64,000 nt of DNA from JACQHM01 sp964535215 (GCA_964535215.1 CAZHST010000002.1:1-64000); one strand, 5' to 3'. Counted from the first letter of the stretch, positions 8,076 through 16,258 are shown. The notes: generated by a model not told the origin, from the letters alone. Translations and numbers: made by a program.

Positions 8076-9053
8076 ATGAAGCAGGCTATCATTGTTGTCG
8101 TTCTTGCCATCGCCCTCTTACCCTTGAAGGCCATGGCGCACCACGGAGGGATAAGCCTCGCCTTCGGGCCGGGCACGCCGATCGAAACGAACTCACCTTT
8201 CACCCTTCCCCAGGGGGGATTTGTCGTATCCACCAGGATTGAGCACGTGGAGTTTAAGGAGTTTGATTTTGCCGAGCCCGAGAACAAGGATTCCTTCACC
8301 TTTTACAACGTCGGTCTATCATATGGCATAAAGCCCTATCTCACGACGAGCCTCTTCTTCCCTTACAGCGTCAAGAAGCAGGATACCCTTGGCTCCACAC
8401 GGGGCTTTGGGGATCTGAAACTTCTGGCAGCCTTGGGCTTTAACTATGATGGTAAGGGCTTCAACTTGAACACCCTAGAAGATGTGGCTATTTCCTTGGA
8501 AGGGATGAAGAAGACTTACTGCTCCCTCCTCATTGGATTCACCCTTCCCACCGGCGAAAGCGATAAGGAACTGGGGGGAGAGGTCGACCGTGGGATGCAA
8601 CCTGGATTTCGGAGTCCCACCTTTACCATCGGACTTGCCGCGGCGAGGCAGATCATCGGCCTTTTCACCCTGGTGGCCGACACCTCATACGACATCTTTA
8701 CCGAGAAAGATGATTTCAAGTTTGGAAACGAGTGGAGACTGAACGTCGCCGGGGTGTATCAACTCTACGGGAAGCCTGAAAGATTTCTTTCAAAGGTTGA
8801 CGGTATCCTGGAACTCAACCTCCTCAACATTGCGCGGGACCAAGAGGCAGGAGAAGACCTGAGAGCCAGCGGCGGGACCATCCTCTACATATCTCCGGGG
8901 ATGCGAGTTTCTCTTCCGAAACTCTGGAACGCCAATCTCGGTCTCTTGATCAAATTCCCCGTAGTGAAGGATTTGAACGAGGGGGCCGAGCAACAGGGCT
9001 CTGAAGGGCTCGAGAAGTTCAGGGTGATCGGAACCCTTTCGTTCTTCTTCTAA
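8076..9053 (+). CDS. Outer-membrane beta-barrel of the nickel locus
   Basis: A strong AAGGAGG site precedes the ATG. The 325-residue product has a signal peptide ending AMAHHGG, putting a His pair at the mature N-terminus. The rest alternates hydrophobic and polar residues as in beta strands and ends in aromatic residues (LSFFF), the outer-membrane sorting signature. Segments such as GLSYGIKPYLTTSLFFPY and GFTLPTGESDKELG resemble the MetA-pathway/phenol-degradation barrel family (transporter-like barrels). As last gene of the NikR-controlled operon it may be a nickel-specific outer-membrane channel. That role is inferred only from position. Confidence 0.75.
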   Translation: MKQAIIVVVLAIALLPLKAMAHHGGISLAFGPGTPIETNSPFTLPQGGFVVSTRIEHVEFKEFDFAEPENKDSFTFYNVGLSYGIKPYLTTSLFFPYSVKKQDTLGSTRGFGDLKLLAALGFNYDGKGFNLNTLEDVAISLEGMKKTYCSLLIGFTLPTGESDKELGGEVDRGMQPGFRSPTFTIGLAAARQIIGLFTLVADTSYDIFTEKDDFKFGNEWRLNVAGVYQLYGKPERFLSKVDGILELNLLNIARDQEAGEDLRASGGTILYISPGMRVSLPKLWNANLGLLIKFPVVKDLNEGAEQQGSEGLEKFRVIGTLSFFF

Positions 9054-9131
9054 TGCGGATGGATCGAGAGAGCATCATTCCGACGTTCTGGCTTGACAAG
9101 ACACCGGCATCGTGGCGCAGCACCTTTCTGC

Positions 9132-9168
9132 TTAGAAAATTTGGAGGGTTGTGCTATCCTTAATAAGG
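9132..9168 (+). promoter_or_regulatory. Putative promoter and palindrome before the Znu-type operon
   Basis: A weak -35 (TTAGAA, 9132-9137), 17-base spacer and -10 (TATCCT, 9155-9160) are followed at once by the palindrome CCTTA-A-TAAGG (9158-9168), which overlaps the expected start point. It could be a metal-regulator operator but does not match the Zur or MntR boxes I know. A TTGACA at 9093 lacks a usable -10. Confidence 0.35.
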
Positions 9169-9208
9169 TTTAGACCTTCAGGAGTTCACAGGCTTCAAAG
9201 GGATAACC

Positions 9209-9628
9209 ATGAGGGCCTCGAAAACTCTCCTGACAGCCTTGATCATCGGCGTCCTCCTCGTCTCCTGGGCGGCTCCCCACTTCGGTATTGTTGAGCATGC
9301 CCATAAGGGGGGGGAGCGCCCCCACCTCCATCTCCACCTCTCCCTTGCAAACGGCTCAACCCCCTATCCCCATGTCCATGGAGACCTGGACCTCCACCCT
9401 TTCCCAGGCCCCGTTGATGTCCCCCTCCTGACCTCTGACCTGGAGCCCTCCCTTACCCACTGGCACCAGTTTGATGACTCGATCCCCACCCTGGCCTTCT
9501 CCCTTTCTCCAATCTCTCCCATCCTAGCCTTTACATTCCTGAAATCCCTCCCCCTCATTCCCAAACAGCACCCTCCTGTGATCACCAAGGGCTCCCGGGC
9601 ACCTCCCCTCCCAAGAACCCTGGCTTAG
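9209..9628 (+). CDS. Small His-rich membrane or periplasmic protein
   Basis: The 139-residue product has an N-terminal hydrophobic segment (LLTALIIGVLLVSWAA) and then a histidine-rich mature region: EHAHKGGERPHLHLHLS, PYPHVHGDLDLHP and THWHQ. The clustered histidines point to binding of zinc or another divalent metal. A second hydrophobic stretch (SLSPISPILAFTFLKSLPLI) may insert in the membrane. It heads a gene run containing an outer-membrane barrel and a ZnuABC-type transporter, so a periplasmic metal trap is a reasonable guess. The family is not recognised. Confidence 0.6.
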   Translation: MRASKTLLTALIIGVLLVSWAAPHFGIVEHAHKGGERPHLHLHLSLANGSTPYPHVHGDLDLHPFPGPVDVPLLTSDLEPSLTHWHQFDDSIPTLAFSLSPISPILAFTFLKSLPLIPKQHPPVITKGSRAPPLPRTLA

Positions 9629-9680
9629 AGCTTCTCCAAAAACCCAGGATGGACCACCCTCACACCCCCTCTTAATCCTC

Positions 9681-9701
9681 CCCCTTGAAGGGAGAGGGGA
9701 A
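9681..9701. repeat. REP-like imperfect palindrome
   Basis: CCTCCCCCTTGAAGGGAGAGG lies in the 111-base gap between the His-rich gene and the barrel gene. It can fold as an imperfect hairpin. Similar C-tract/G-tract palindromes recur at 16238-16258, suggesting a dispersed extragenic element; too few copies are in the window to be sure. Confidence 0.3.
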
Positions 9702-9739
9702 GGGTAGGTGTAGAGTCTATACTCCAGGGAGGGACGTTG

Positions 9740-10915
9740 ATGAAAAGACCTTCTCCGACGCGCTGGATCGGGCTCATCGTGCTCCTCATCTTTTCCCCCC
9801 TCGACGCTAAGGACGCCTTCGGGCACACCAAAGGGATCAGCCTGGCCCGCTATGGGTTGATCGACATCTCCCTAACGGGGAACGTCATCTACTCCGCCTA
9901 CACCAATTACGAGGAGGCGTATCCCATGCTTACCCCCTATATCGGCGAGGCCCTCCCCAGGGGGATCACGCTGAAGAGCTTCGACGTCTCCTTCGCTGCC
10001 GACCTCTTCCAGTTCCCGGCCAAGTTCGCCCTCTTCACCGCCTTTGGGGATGAGGGGGCCTCCATCGAAGAGGCCTTCATCCTCTTCCACAAGCTCCCGG
10101 CCAACCTCCAGCTCAAGGTCGGAAGGTTCCGGGGAGTCTTCGGGAAGCTCAACCAGTACCACGACCACGAGTGGATCTTCGCCAACCCCCCGATGATCAA
10201 CACGGCCCTAGCCGGAGAGGACGGGTTTAAGGTCTTGGGAGCCGAGGTCACCTACATCCTCCCGATCCCTACCTACGTTGAGCTAGCGATGGATGTTGCC
10301 AAGCGGGAGACCGACGGGGTCTTCAAGTCGAAGCTGGATCCGGTCACGGGTGAACCCGATGCCAGCGATCTCCTCTACATTGCCAAAGCGACGACTTTCT
10401 TTGATCTGACGGAGGTAAGCAACATCGAATTCGGCGTCACCTTCGCCACCGGCGGGAACAACAGCCTTGAAGGGAACAACGACCAGACCCGGATCTACGG
10501 GGTGGACTTCACGTACAAGTATAAGCCCCAGCCTTACAACCCTTATGTCCGGTGGACCACCGAGTTCTTCTGGGCTGATCGGGAACTGGGCCACCTGGGG
10601 GTCCCCGATCAGGCCCTAAAAGGGCTCTACACGGAGGTGAACTACCGGTTCTCCTACTACTGGGATGTGGGGGCTCGTTTCGACCTCGTCAGCGGGAACG
10701 TGAAACCTGAGGATCCAACCTTTGCCGATGTGACGAAGACCCGCTTCACCGCAGCCCTGAGGTACTTCCTCAACCCCGTGAGCCGGGTCAATTTCCAGAT
10801 TGATTACCTCCCGGCGACCAGGGGAACCAAGGACTCCATGGGCTTCTTCCTCCAGTTCAACATCGGCCTGGGGACCGTCACGCCGGGGGTAGGGAAGTTC
10901 TACACCCTCTTCTAG
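9740..10915 (+). CDS. Outer-membrane porin-like barrel of the metal-uptake operon
   Basis: Start ATG at 9740 with AGGGAGGGA upstream; an in-frame TTG at 9737 is less likely. The 391-residue protein has a signal peptide and a long beta-rich domain with strand patterns such as LQLKVGRFRGVFGKLNQYHDHEW and YVELAMDVAKRET. It ends GKFYTLF, the C-terminal Phe typical of outer-membrane barrels. The GRFRGxFGxLNxxHDHxW segment resembles porins found next to zinc transporters. The gene is followed after 11 bases by the znuA-like gene, so it probably lets metal ions or a metal chelate cross the outer membrane. Confidence 0.7.
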   Translation: MKRPSPTRWIGLIVLLIFSPLDAKDAFGHTKGISLARYGLIDISLTGNVIYSAYTNYEEAYPMLTPYIGEALPRGITLKSFDVSFAADLFQFPAKFALFTAFGDEGASIEEAFILFHKLPANLQLKVGRFRGVFGKLNQYHDHEWIFANPPMINTALAGEDGFKVLGAEVTYILPIPTYVELAMDVAKRETDGVFKSKLDPVTGEPDASDLLYIAKATTFFDLTEVSNIEFGVTFATGGNNSLEGNNDQTRIYGVDFTYKYKPQPYNPYVRWTTEFFWADRELGHLGVPDQALKGLYTEVNYRFSYYWDVGARFDLVSGNVKPEDPTFADVTKTRFTAALRYFLNPVSRVNFQIDYLPATRGTKDSMGFFLQFNIGLGTVTPGVGKFYTLF

Positions 10916-10926
10916 GGAGGTTAACC

Positions 10927-11889
10927 ATGCAGAGATTCCGACAATGCTGCCTAGGGCTTGTCTTTTTCTTTGGGCTGACGTTTGGGCCTTCGATCCCGGT
11001 CTCAGCCGCTTTGAGGATCGTGACGAGCTACCCCCAGGACGCGGCCCTCGTGAAGGTGATCGGCGGCGACAAGGTCTCGGTCCAGAGCCTAGCCACCGCT
11101 TCTCAGAACCCCCACACCCTGGAGCCAAGACCCAGCTTCGCCGTCGCCTTAAATAAGGCCGATCTCCTCATCGTGAACGGCCAGGATATGGAGCTGGCCT
11201 GGCTCCCCATCGCCCTCATCAATTGTCGGAACCCGAAGATCCTGGAGGGCCAGCCGGGGTATTTTAACCCCTCAGAAGGGGTGACCCTGTACCCCTACTC
11301 ACCCGAGGAGCTCCAGATGACCCCCTACTACACCCTGACCCTGATCGTCGGGGATCCAAAGAAGAAGGGGAATCACCACTACTGGCTGGATCCGGCCAAT
11401 GTCCTGATCGTGGCGGCGAACGTGACGGAGAAGCTGAAGGCCATGGACCGGGAGAATGCTCCGTTCTACCAGGCAAACTATGAACGGTTCACCGCCCGCC
11501 TTAAGGCAAAGATCAAGGAATGGGATGCCATGATGGCCCCTTACAAAGGGACACCGGTCATCAGCTACCACCGGGACTGGATCTACTTCACGAAGCGGCA
11601 CGGGTTGAACCTGATCGGCTACATCGAGCCCCGGGAGACCATCCCACCCAGTGCCAGCGAGGTGGCCTCCCTCGTCCGGAGGATGAAGGACGAAGGGGTT
11701 AAGCTGATCCTCACCTCCCACTGGCAGCCCCGGAAGATCTCCCAGGAGATCAGCCGGCAGACGGGGGCCAAACTGGTCACCCTTCCCTCGACCATTGGGG
11801 AGGAGATCGGGGTCAGGGACTACTTTGATCTCTTCGAGAAGATCTACACGACCATGGCCCAAGCCTTAAAGGAGATCACGGGGAGGTAG
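10927..11889 (+). CDS. znuA: Metal ABC transporter substrate-binding protein (ZnuA type)
   Basis: Periplasmic solute-binding protein of cluster A-I, delivering Zn2+ or Mn2+ to the ABC permease. A signal peptide ending VSA precedes the mature chain LRIVTSYPQDAALVKVIGGDKV. Likely metal-ligand histidines sit in QNPHTLEP, NHHYWLDPAN and SYHRDW, with the acidic ligand expected near GEEIGVRDYFD. There is no His-rich loop inside this protein; the separate His-rich gene upstream may supply that function. GGGAGG precedes the ATG, and znuC-like and znuB-like genes follow directly. Zinc versus manganese cannot be decided from sequence. Confidence 0.88.
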   Translation: MQRFRQCCLGLVFFFGLTFGPSIPVSAALRIVTSYPQDAALVKVIGGDKVSVQSLATASQNPHTLEPRPSFAVALNKADLLIVNGQDMELAWLPIALINCRNPKILEGQPGYFNPSEGVTLYPYSPEELQMTPYYTLTLIVGDPKKKGNHHYWLDPANVLIVAANVTEKLKAMDRENAPFYQANYERFTARLKAKIKEWDAMMAPYKGTPVISYHRDWIYFTKRHGLNLIGYIEPRETIPPSASEVASLVRRMKDEGVKLILTSHWQPRKISQEISRQTGAKLVTLPSTIGEEIGVRDYFDLFEKIYTTMAQALKEITGR

Positions 11890-11901
11890 AGGAGGTCGGT
11901 C

Positions 11902-12675
11902 ATGTCCTTTCAGATTGTGTTGAAGGACCTCGCCATCGGCTACAGGGGGCGTCCCCTCCTCTCGGGAATTCACCTTTCCATCAAGGCGGGAGAGTTTTGG
12001 GGGATCGTGGGACCGAACGGATCGGGGAAGACCACATTGCTGAAGACCCTCCTTGGGATCTTGAGGCCGGTCGCCGGAAGGGTGGAGAAGGCCCACGGCC
12101 TCAGCCTAGGCTACGTCCCCCAGCGAGGGGTTTTGGACGATATCTTCCCCTTGACAGCCCTGGACGTGGTCCTGATGGGGAGGTATTCCAGGATCGGCCT
12201 CTTCCGCCAGGTCTCCAAGGCCGACCAGGAGCGGGCCCTTGCCGCCCTGGACAAGGTCGGGATGGCTCACCTGGCAAGGAAGCCTTTCCGGGCCCTCTCG
12301 GGGGGGCAGAAGCAGCGGACGCTGATGGCCAGGGCCCTCGCCATGGAGCCTGATGTCCTGATCCTGGATGAGCCGACCGATGGGATGGATATCGCCGGCC
12401 AGCACACGCTGATGGAGCTCATCTTCAACCTCCACCGGGAGTCGGGCCGGACCGTCCTGATGAGCAACCATACCTTGACCCTCATCGCGAACTACGCCGA
12501 GAAGCTGATGCTCATCCACGCCGACGACCAGATCTTCGAGGTCGGGAAGACCTCGGACCTCCTCACGGCGGAGCGCTTGAAACGCCTCTACCGGGTCGAG
12601 GTCGCCGTCCACTCCCTTGATGGATCGAAGCAGGTGGTCGTCCGCAGGGCCCAGACCCCTCGTGAAAGGGGGTGA
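11902..12675 (+). CDS. znuC: Metal ABC transporter ATP-binding protein (ZnuC type)
   Basis: A 257-residue ABC ATPase with Walker A GPNGSGKTT near residue 39, the Q-loop after YVPQRG, signature LSGGQKQR, and Walker B DVLILDEPTDGMD followed by the switch His in SNHTLT. The start has GAGGAGG upstream. It sits between the binding protein and the permease, whose start lies three bases after this stop. It powers metal import at the inner membrane. Confidence 0.93.
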   Translation: MSFQIVLKDLAIGYRGRPLLSGIHLSIKAGEFWGIVGPNGSGKTTLLKTLLGILRPVAGRVEKAHGLSLGYVPQRGVLDDIFPLTALDVVLMGRYSRIGLFRQVSKADQERALAALDKVGMAHLARKPFRALSGGQKQRTLMARALAMEPDVLILDEPTDGMDIAGQHTLMELIFNLHRESGRTVLMSNHTLTLIANYAEKLMLIHADDQIFEVGKTSDLLTAERLKRLYRVEVAVHSLDGSKQVVVRRAQTPRERG

Positions 12676-12678
12676 GCG

Positions 12679-13575
12679 GTGGTGGAGCTTTTGAAAGCGA
12701 TCCCGATCCTCTCCCACCTCCTCCTGGCCGAGAGCCGGGGGATGACCTTCCTGGAGGCCCTCCCGATCCTGAAAAATGGCATCCTGGCCAGTGGGCTGGC
12801 CGCCCTGGTCTGCTCCTTCCTGGGCGTCTACATCATCCTGAAACGGATTGTCTTCGTCAGCGCCGCCCTGACCCAGATCTCGTCCCTGGGGATCGCCCTG
12901 GCCCTCCTCATCACGGGACTCCTCGGGTCGGGTACCGGGATGGCTATCCTCCCCAGCCTGTCCTCCCTCCTCTTCGCCTGCCTCGCGGCCTCGCTGCTTG
13001 CGATCCAAACGGGGGAGCGGCGGATCACCAGGGAGGGTCTCTTGGGGATCGGCTACATCCTTCCTACGGGACTCACCCTCCTGATCCTCGACCGGGTCAC
13101 CACCCACCCGGGATTGATCGAGGACATCCTGTTCGGGAACGCCGTCTTCGTCGCTCCCCAGCAGCTCCTGGTCCTGGCCCTGGTCTCGGCGGTCATCTTC
13201 CTGATCCACGGGCTCTTCCACAAGGAGTTTGTCTTCACCTCCTTCGACCCGGAGACGGCCAGGGCCTCGGGCTTGCCATCGGTCCTGTTCAACCAGCTCC
13301 TCTTCCTCACCCTGGCCCTGGCGACCTCCATCTCCATCAGCTCCATCGGGGCCCTCCCCGTCTTCGCCTTCACGGTCATGCCGGCAGCCGCTGCCCTGTT
13401 GCTGACAGAGCACCTGAAGCGAGCCTTCGCCTTGTCGGTGGGGTTTGGCCTCTTTGCCGCCTTAGCAGGGTTCTACCTCTCTTTCCTCTTCTCCCTCCCC
13501 ACCGGCCCCACCATGCTCTCGATGGCCGGCCTCTTCCTGATCCCGGGCGGGATCAGGACCCTGTGGCGGCACTAG
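12679..13575 (+). CDS. znuB: Metal ABC transporter permease (ZnuB type)
   Basis: ABC-3 family integral membrane protein with about eight to nine membrane segments over 298 residues. Family-like regions are the N-terminal AALVCSFLGVYIILKRIVFVSAALTQISSLGIALAL and the DPETARASGLP coupling-loop region. The start is GTG at 12679 with a G-rich ribosome site (AAAGGGGGTGAG). It completes the znu-type transporter. The last residues are positively charged, as expected for a cytoplasmic C-terminus. Confidence 0.92.
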   Translation: MVELLKAIPILSHLLLAESRGMTFLEALPILKNGILASGLAALVCSFLGVYIILKRIVFVSAALTQISSLGIALALLITGLLGSGTGMAILPSLSSLLFACLAASLLAIQTGERRITREGLLGIGYILPTGLTLLILDRVTTHPGLIEDILFGNAVFVAPQQLLVLALVSAVIFLIHGLFHKEFVFTSFDPETARASGLPSVLFNQLLFLTLALATSISISSIGALPVFAFTVMPAAAALLLTEHLKRAFALSVGFGLFAALAGFYLSFLFSLPTGPTMLSMAGLFLIPGGIRTLWRH

Positions 13576-13646
13576 CGGAGGCTAGACCCGCCCAGGGATC
13601 TGGACGGATCTTTTTTCAAGGTGATGATCCTCGAAGGAGAGAACCG

Positions 13647-14231
13647 ATGAAAGAGATGCTGAACCGGGTAAGGTCCCTGGGACTCCTCCTGCTCTTGGCA
13701 GGGTGTACGGCGTCGGGGGATCTTCTGGGGATGCCCGAGGCCGGGCCCACCCACGCCGATGCCAGAAGGGCCTTTCCGATGAACGATGTTTCCAAACAGC
13801 GAGTCCAGCTTTCTGAAGAGCAGAGTCGCTGGATCAACAGCCTCTACGGGGGCCTGATCACGAGGCCCGGCGACCGGGTGGTTTACTACGAGGCCAGAAA
13901 ATGGCGCTCCCTCTACCCCAAGGGTTATCTCTTCCTGATCAGGAGAACAAGAGGGCTGGAGGTCCTGGTCGGTGTCGCCCAGGGAAAGGTGGCTGAGCTT
14001 TCAGCCGTAGAACCCTCGGGGGAGAGGGTGACCTACCGGCAGCTCCTCGGCTGCTCCCTCGAAGACTGCTTCGGGTTCAGCCGTGATCAGAATGGTTTCC
14101 TCCAAAGACCTCTGCAAGGGGAGCCGGCCACGGGTATCATAGCGGCCCCCGCGGAAGTGGCCGATGCTGTGAAGCAGGCCCTGATCCTTGCCGAAGTCCT
14201 CGCCTGGAACGAGGGGGGGTCTTCACCCTAA
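13647..14231 (+). CDS. Lipoprotein of unknown function
   Basis: The ATG at 13647 follows AAGGAGAG and opens a 194-residue product with a lipoprotein signal: LGLLLLLAGC with the lipobox cysteine at residue 20. The mature part is mixed alpha/beta (GDRVVYYEARKWRSLYPKGYLFLIRRTRGLEVLVGVAQGKV) and has a Cys pair in LLGCSLEDCFGF. I do not recognise the family. It lies 71 bases after znuB on the same strand, behind a T-rich stretch, so it may or may not belong to the metal operon. A longer frame extending upstream over znuB is an artefact of GC-rich coding DNA. Confidence 0.65.
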   Translation: MKEMLNRVRSLGLLLLLAGCTASGDLLGMPEAGPTHADARRAFPMNDVSKQRVQLSEEQSRWINSLYGGLITRPGDRVVYYEARKWRSLYPKGYLFLIRRTRGLEVLVGVAQGKVAELSAVEPSGERVTYRQLLGCSLEDCFGFSRDQNGFLQRPLQGEPATGIIAAPAEVADAVKQALILAEVLAWNEGGSSP

Positions 14232-14268
14232 GGGATAGCTGTGTTGAAGCCGTGAGGAGGAACCCCGG

Positions 14269-14637
14269 ATGGAGTTCATGGTGGTCGCCCTCCACGAAAA
14301 GGAGGCATCGGAGCGCCTCTTTGGCACGTCCCGGCTGGCGAGCGGGTATGTGGTCCTAAGGCCTGGCGAGGTGACGCCCAGGCACACCACAGGTCGCGCT
14401 GAGGAGGTCCTGGTCATCCTGGAGGGGTCGCCGACGGTCATCATTGAAGGCCAGGCGCAGCGACTCGAGAATCCAGGGGGGCTCGCCCTGTACATCCCTC
14501 CCCACACCCACCACGAGATCCGAAACGAGGGAAGGACCACCCTCCGCTACGTTTACTGCGTTGTCCAGCCCGATGACCCCAGATCGGGGATGCCTCCGGG
14601 GGGGTCGGAGCCGGGGCCAAAGGCCCAGGGGGCTTGA
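14269..14637 (+). CDS. Cupin-domain protein
   Basis: Single-domain cupin of 122 residues. Motif 1 is degenerate (GEVTPRHTTGRAEEVLVILEGSPTV) and motif 2 is PGGLALYIPPHTHHEIRNEG, giving a possible His-based metal site. GAGGAGG lies ahead of the ATG. The substrate is unknown; small cupins of this kind are often sugar isomerase-like or ligand-sensing. Its stop overlaps a candidate promoter for the next small gene. Confidence 0.7.
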   Translation: MEFMVVALHEKEASERLFGTSRLASGYVVLRPGEVTPRHTTGRAEEVLVILEGSPTVIIEGQAQRLENPGGLALYIPPHTHHEIRNEGRTTLRYVYCVVQPDDPRSGMPPGGSEPGPKAQGA

Positions 14638-14661
14638 CAAGGGTCAGAAAAACCGTAAACT
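14634..14661 (+). promoter_or_regulatory. Candidate promoter of the small basic protein gene
   Basis: TTGACA at 14634-14639, a 16-base spacer and TAAACT at 14656-14661. It overlaps the cupin stop codon and lies about 65 bases before the small gene at 14725. Confidence 0.45.
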
Positions 14662-14724
14662 CCTGGAGGGCGATTAGGCCTGATGGGGTAACATGCCCGG
14701 GAATGCCAGGGAAAGGAGACCTTC

Positions 14725-14901
14725 ATGCGGGAGAAGGATCGGGAGTTAAGAAGAAGGAGACAACGGCGGGAGAAGCGGTTAAGGGAGAGAAGGAAGGCCC
14801 TCCGGGCCAGCAAAAGCATGCAGGCCGCTTCCCCTTCCCAGACCAAGACATCGCCTGCACCGGAGAAAACCCCGACAACCCCATCCCCGGCGGAGGGGTG
14901 A
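14725..14901 (+). CDS. 58-residue highly basic small protein
   Basis: A short frame with a good ribosome site (GAAAGGAGA six bases before the ATG). The product begins MREKDRELRRRRQRREKR, is followed by a Lys/Arg-rich helix and ends in a Ser/Pro/Thr-rich tail (TSPAPEKTPTTPSPAEG). The Arg/Lys helix resembles small basic proteins of the DUF6800 kind found in many GC-rich bacteria, possibly RNA- or ribosome-binding; this is recalled, not searched. It is convergent with mobB, whose stop lies 19 bases further on. Confidence 0.55.
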   Translation: MREKDRELRRRRQRREKRLRERRKALRASKSMQAASPSQTKTSPAPEKTPTTPSPAEG

Positions 14902-14919
14902 GGCGGCTGGAAAGCCGGT

Positions 14920-15585
14920 TTATGATCTGTCGCCCTCCCCGACCAGGATCTGGACGCGACGGGGCACCTCAGACCTCTTCAAGGCACCGATCAAGCTGAG
15001 GATAACGGCCCGAAAGATCTCCCTGATGGGGCCTTCAAGGGGAACAGACTGGCCGTTCACCAGGAGCGTCACGGCCCTCCCCTGGTCCTTCGGCAGGTCC
15101 GGCTGGAGGAACCGTTCAACCACGAAATCCGCAAGGCCCCGCACGTCCTCCGGGGAGAACCGGGGGACATCAAGGCCCGGCCCTTCTCCCTCTCCGATGA
15201 TGGCCAAAAGCTGCTCCCTCGGTGAAAAGAGGGGGCCCCCGTCCCGGACAACCTCGATCTTGGGGAGCGGAGCCTCCTTGTACCCTTCGACCAACACGAG
15301 GTCTACGCTCCCCAGGTAGAGCGCGACCAGCTCATCCACGGTCAGCTCGGCCTTCACCTCCCTGAGAACGGCCACCTGGGAAGAAGAGGCGAAGGCCACC
15401 CCTTCAGCCCCGGCCTGGAGGAGGCGCCAGGAATCCTTTCCCGGCCGGTCAAGGTCGAAGGGGTGATGGCTGTGCTTGATCGCCCCCACCCGAAAGCCCC
15501 GTTGCCTCAGCTCCGGGATGAGCCGGGTCAGGAGGGTCGTCTTCCCACTTCCACTCTTGCCGACGACAGCAATAACCGGTACCAT
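14920..15585 (-). CDS. mobB: Molybdopterin-guanine dinucleotide biosynthesis adaptor MobB
   Basis: GTP-binding P-loop protein that assists conversion of molybdopterin to the bis-MGD cofactor used by formate dehydrogenase. The Walker A motif GKSGSGKTTLL lies at residues 9-19, followed by the family segments VGAIKHSHHPFDLDRPGKDSWRLLQAGA and LVLVEGYKEAPLPKIEVVR. At 221 residues it is longer than the usual 165-175; the extra C-terminal stretch (NGQSVPLEGPIREIFRAVILSLI) resembles an added small domain often seen in fused MobB proteins. It is last in the run downstream of the formate dehydrogenase genes, which fits its role. Confidence 0.92.
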   Translation of the reverse strand: MVPVIAVVGKSGSGKTTLLTRLIPELRQRGFRVGAIKHSHHPFDLDRPGKDSWRLLQAGAEGVAFASSSQVAVLREVKAELTVDELVALYLGSVDLVLVEGYKEAPLPKIEVVRDGGPLFSPREQLLAIIGEGEGPGLDVPRFSPEDVRGLADFVVERFLQPDLPKDQGRAVTLLVNGQSVPLEGPIREIFRAVILSLIGALKRSEVPRRVQILVGEGDRS

Positions 15586-15621
15586 GCTGCCTGTCCTTTT
15601 CCTTCGTACCTCCAGGAATTG

Positions 15622-16092
15622 TTAGACGACGGGCCCCCCTCTCATCCGTTCCAGATAATCCTCATAATCAGGAAGCAGGCGCTCGTAGGCTCCGGCCATC
15701 AGCGGCGATGAGATCATGAAGTCAGCGGAAGCCCGATTGCAGGCGACGGGGATGTTCCAGACCACGGCGATCCGGAGGAGGGCCTTCACATCTGGATCGT
15801 GGGGGAGGGGCTCGAGGGGGTCCCAGAAAAAGATCAGGAAATCAATCTCCCCCCCTGCGATCTTTGCCCCGATCTGCTGATCACCACCTAACGGGCCACT
15901 CTGGAGTTTGGCGATCTCCATCTCGAGTTCCTGCTCCAGCAGTTCGCCGGTGGTTCCTGTCGCATACAGCTCGTGTTGAGCCAGGAGGTCTCGATTAAAT
16001 CTCGCCCATTCCAAGAGATCAGGCTTCTTCTTGTCGTGGGCGATGAGGGCGATCCTCTTCTTCGACGCCATTGGTATCTTCTTGTATCCCAT
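15622..16092 (-). CDS. mgsA: Methylglyoxal synthase
   Basis: Converts dihydroxyacetone phosphate to methylglyoxal and phosphate, bypassing lower glycolysis when phosphate is short. The chain from MASKKRIALIAHDKKK through YATGTTGELLEQE, SGPLGGDQQIGAKIAGGEIDFLIFFWDPL and NIPVACNRASADFMISS matches the MGS-like domain, including the active-site Asp/His region. I start at the ATG at 16092 (MGYKKIP), because AAGGAGG occurs 11 bases before it; an ATG at 16113 has no ribosome site. Product about 156 residues. It sits between mobB and fdhD on the same strand, without an obvious functional link. Confidence 0.92.
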   Translation of the reverse strand: MGYKKIPMASKKRIALIAHDKKKPDLLEWARFNRDLLAQHELYATGTTGELLEQELEMEIAKLQSGPLGGDQQIGAKIAGGEIDFLIFFWDPLEPLPHDPDVKALLRIAVVWNIPVACNRASADFMISSPLMAGAYERLLPDYEDYLERMRGGPVV

Positions 16093-16237
16093 ACGGCTTG
16101 TCGCCTCCTTCATAGCGGCAACCAGGAAGCTACAAAGCTAGTCAAATCCTACCCTGTCGCCCCCCAGGTGTCAAGCCCAGGCAGGGATAGGGGGATGGCG
16201 TCTAGCCCAGGGATTTGGGGGGCCGCTCCCCCCCTTT

Positions 16238-16258
16238 CCCTCCCCCGTCAGGGGAGGG
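16238..16258. repeat. C-tract/G-tract palindrome
   Basis: CCCTCCCC (16238-16245), five-base loop, GGGGAGGG (16251-16258): a perfect 8-bp stem between fdhD and mgsA. There is no U tract on either side, so it is not a classical terminator. It may stabilise the 3' end of the fdh mRNA or be a dispersed extragenic palindrome. Confidence 0.45.

Noticed and set aside
9093..9098. TTGACA upstream of the His-rich gene
   Set aside because: No -10 hexamer at 16-18 bases; the following sequence is GC-rich.
12106..13413. 435-codon minus-strand frame opposite znuC and znuB
   Set aside because: Composition (Gly, Asp, Gln, Arg repeats) is that of an antisense shadow of GC-rich coding DNA; no motifs.
12672..13646. 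Upstream part of a 519-codon plus-strand frame over znuB
   Set aside because: Its first two thirds are Pro/Gly/Arg-rich shadow sequence in another frame of znuB. Only the part from ATG 13647, with ribosome site and lipobox, is real.
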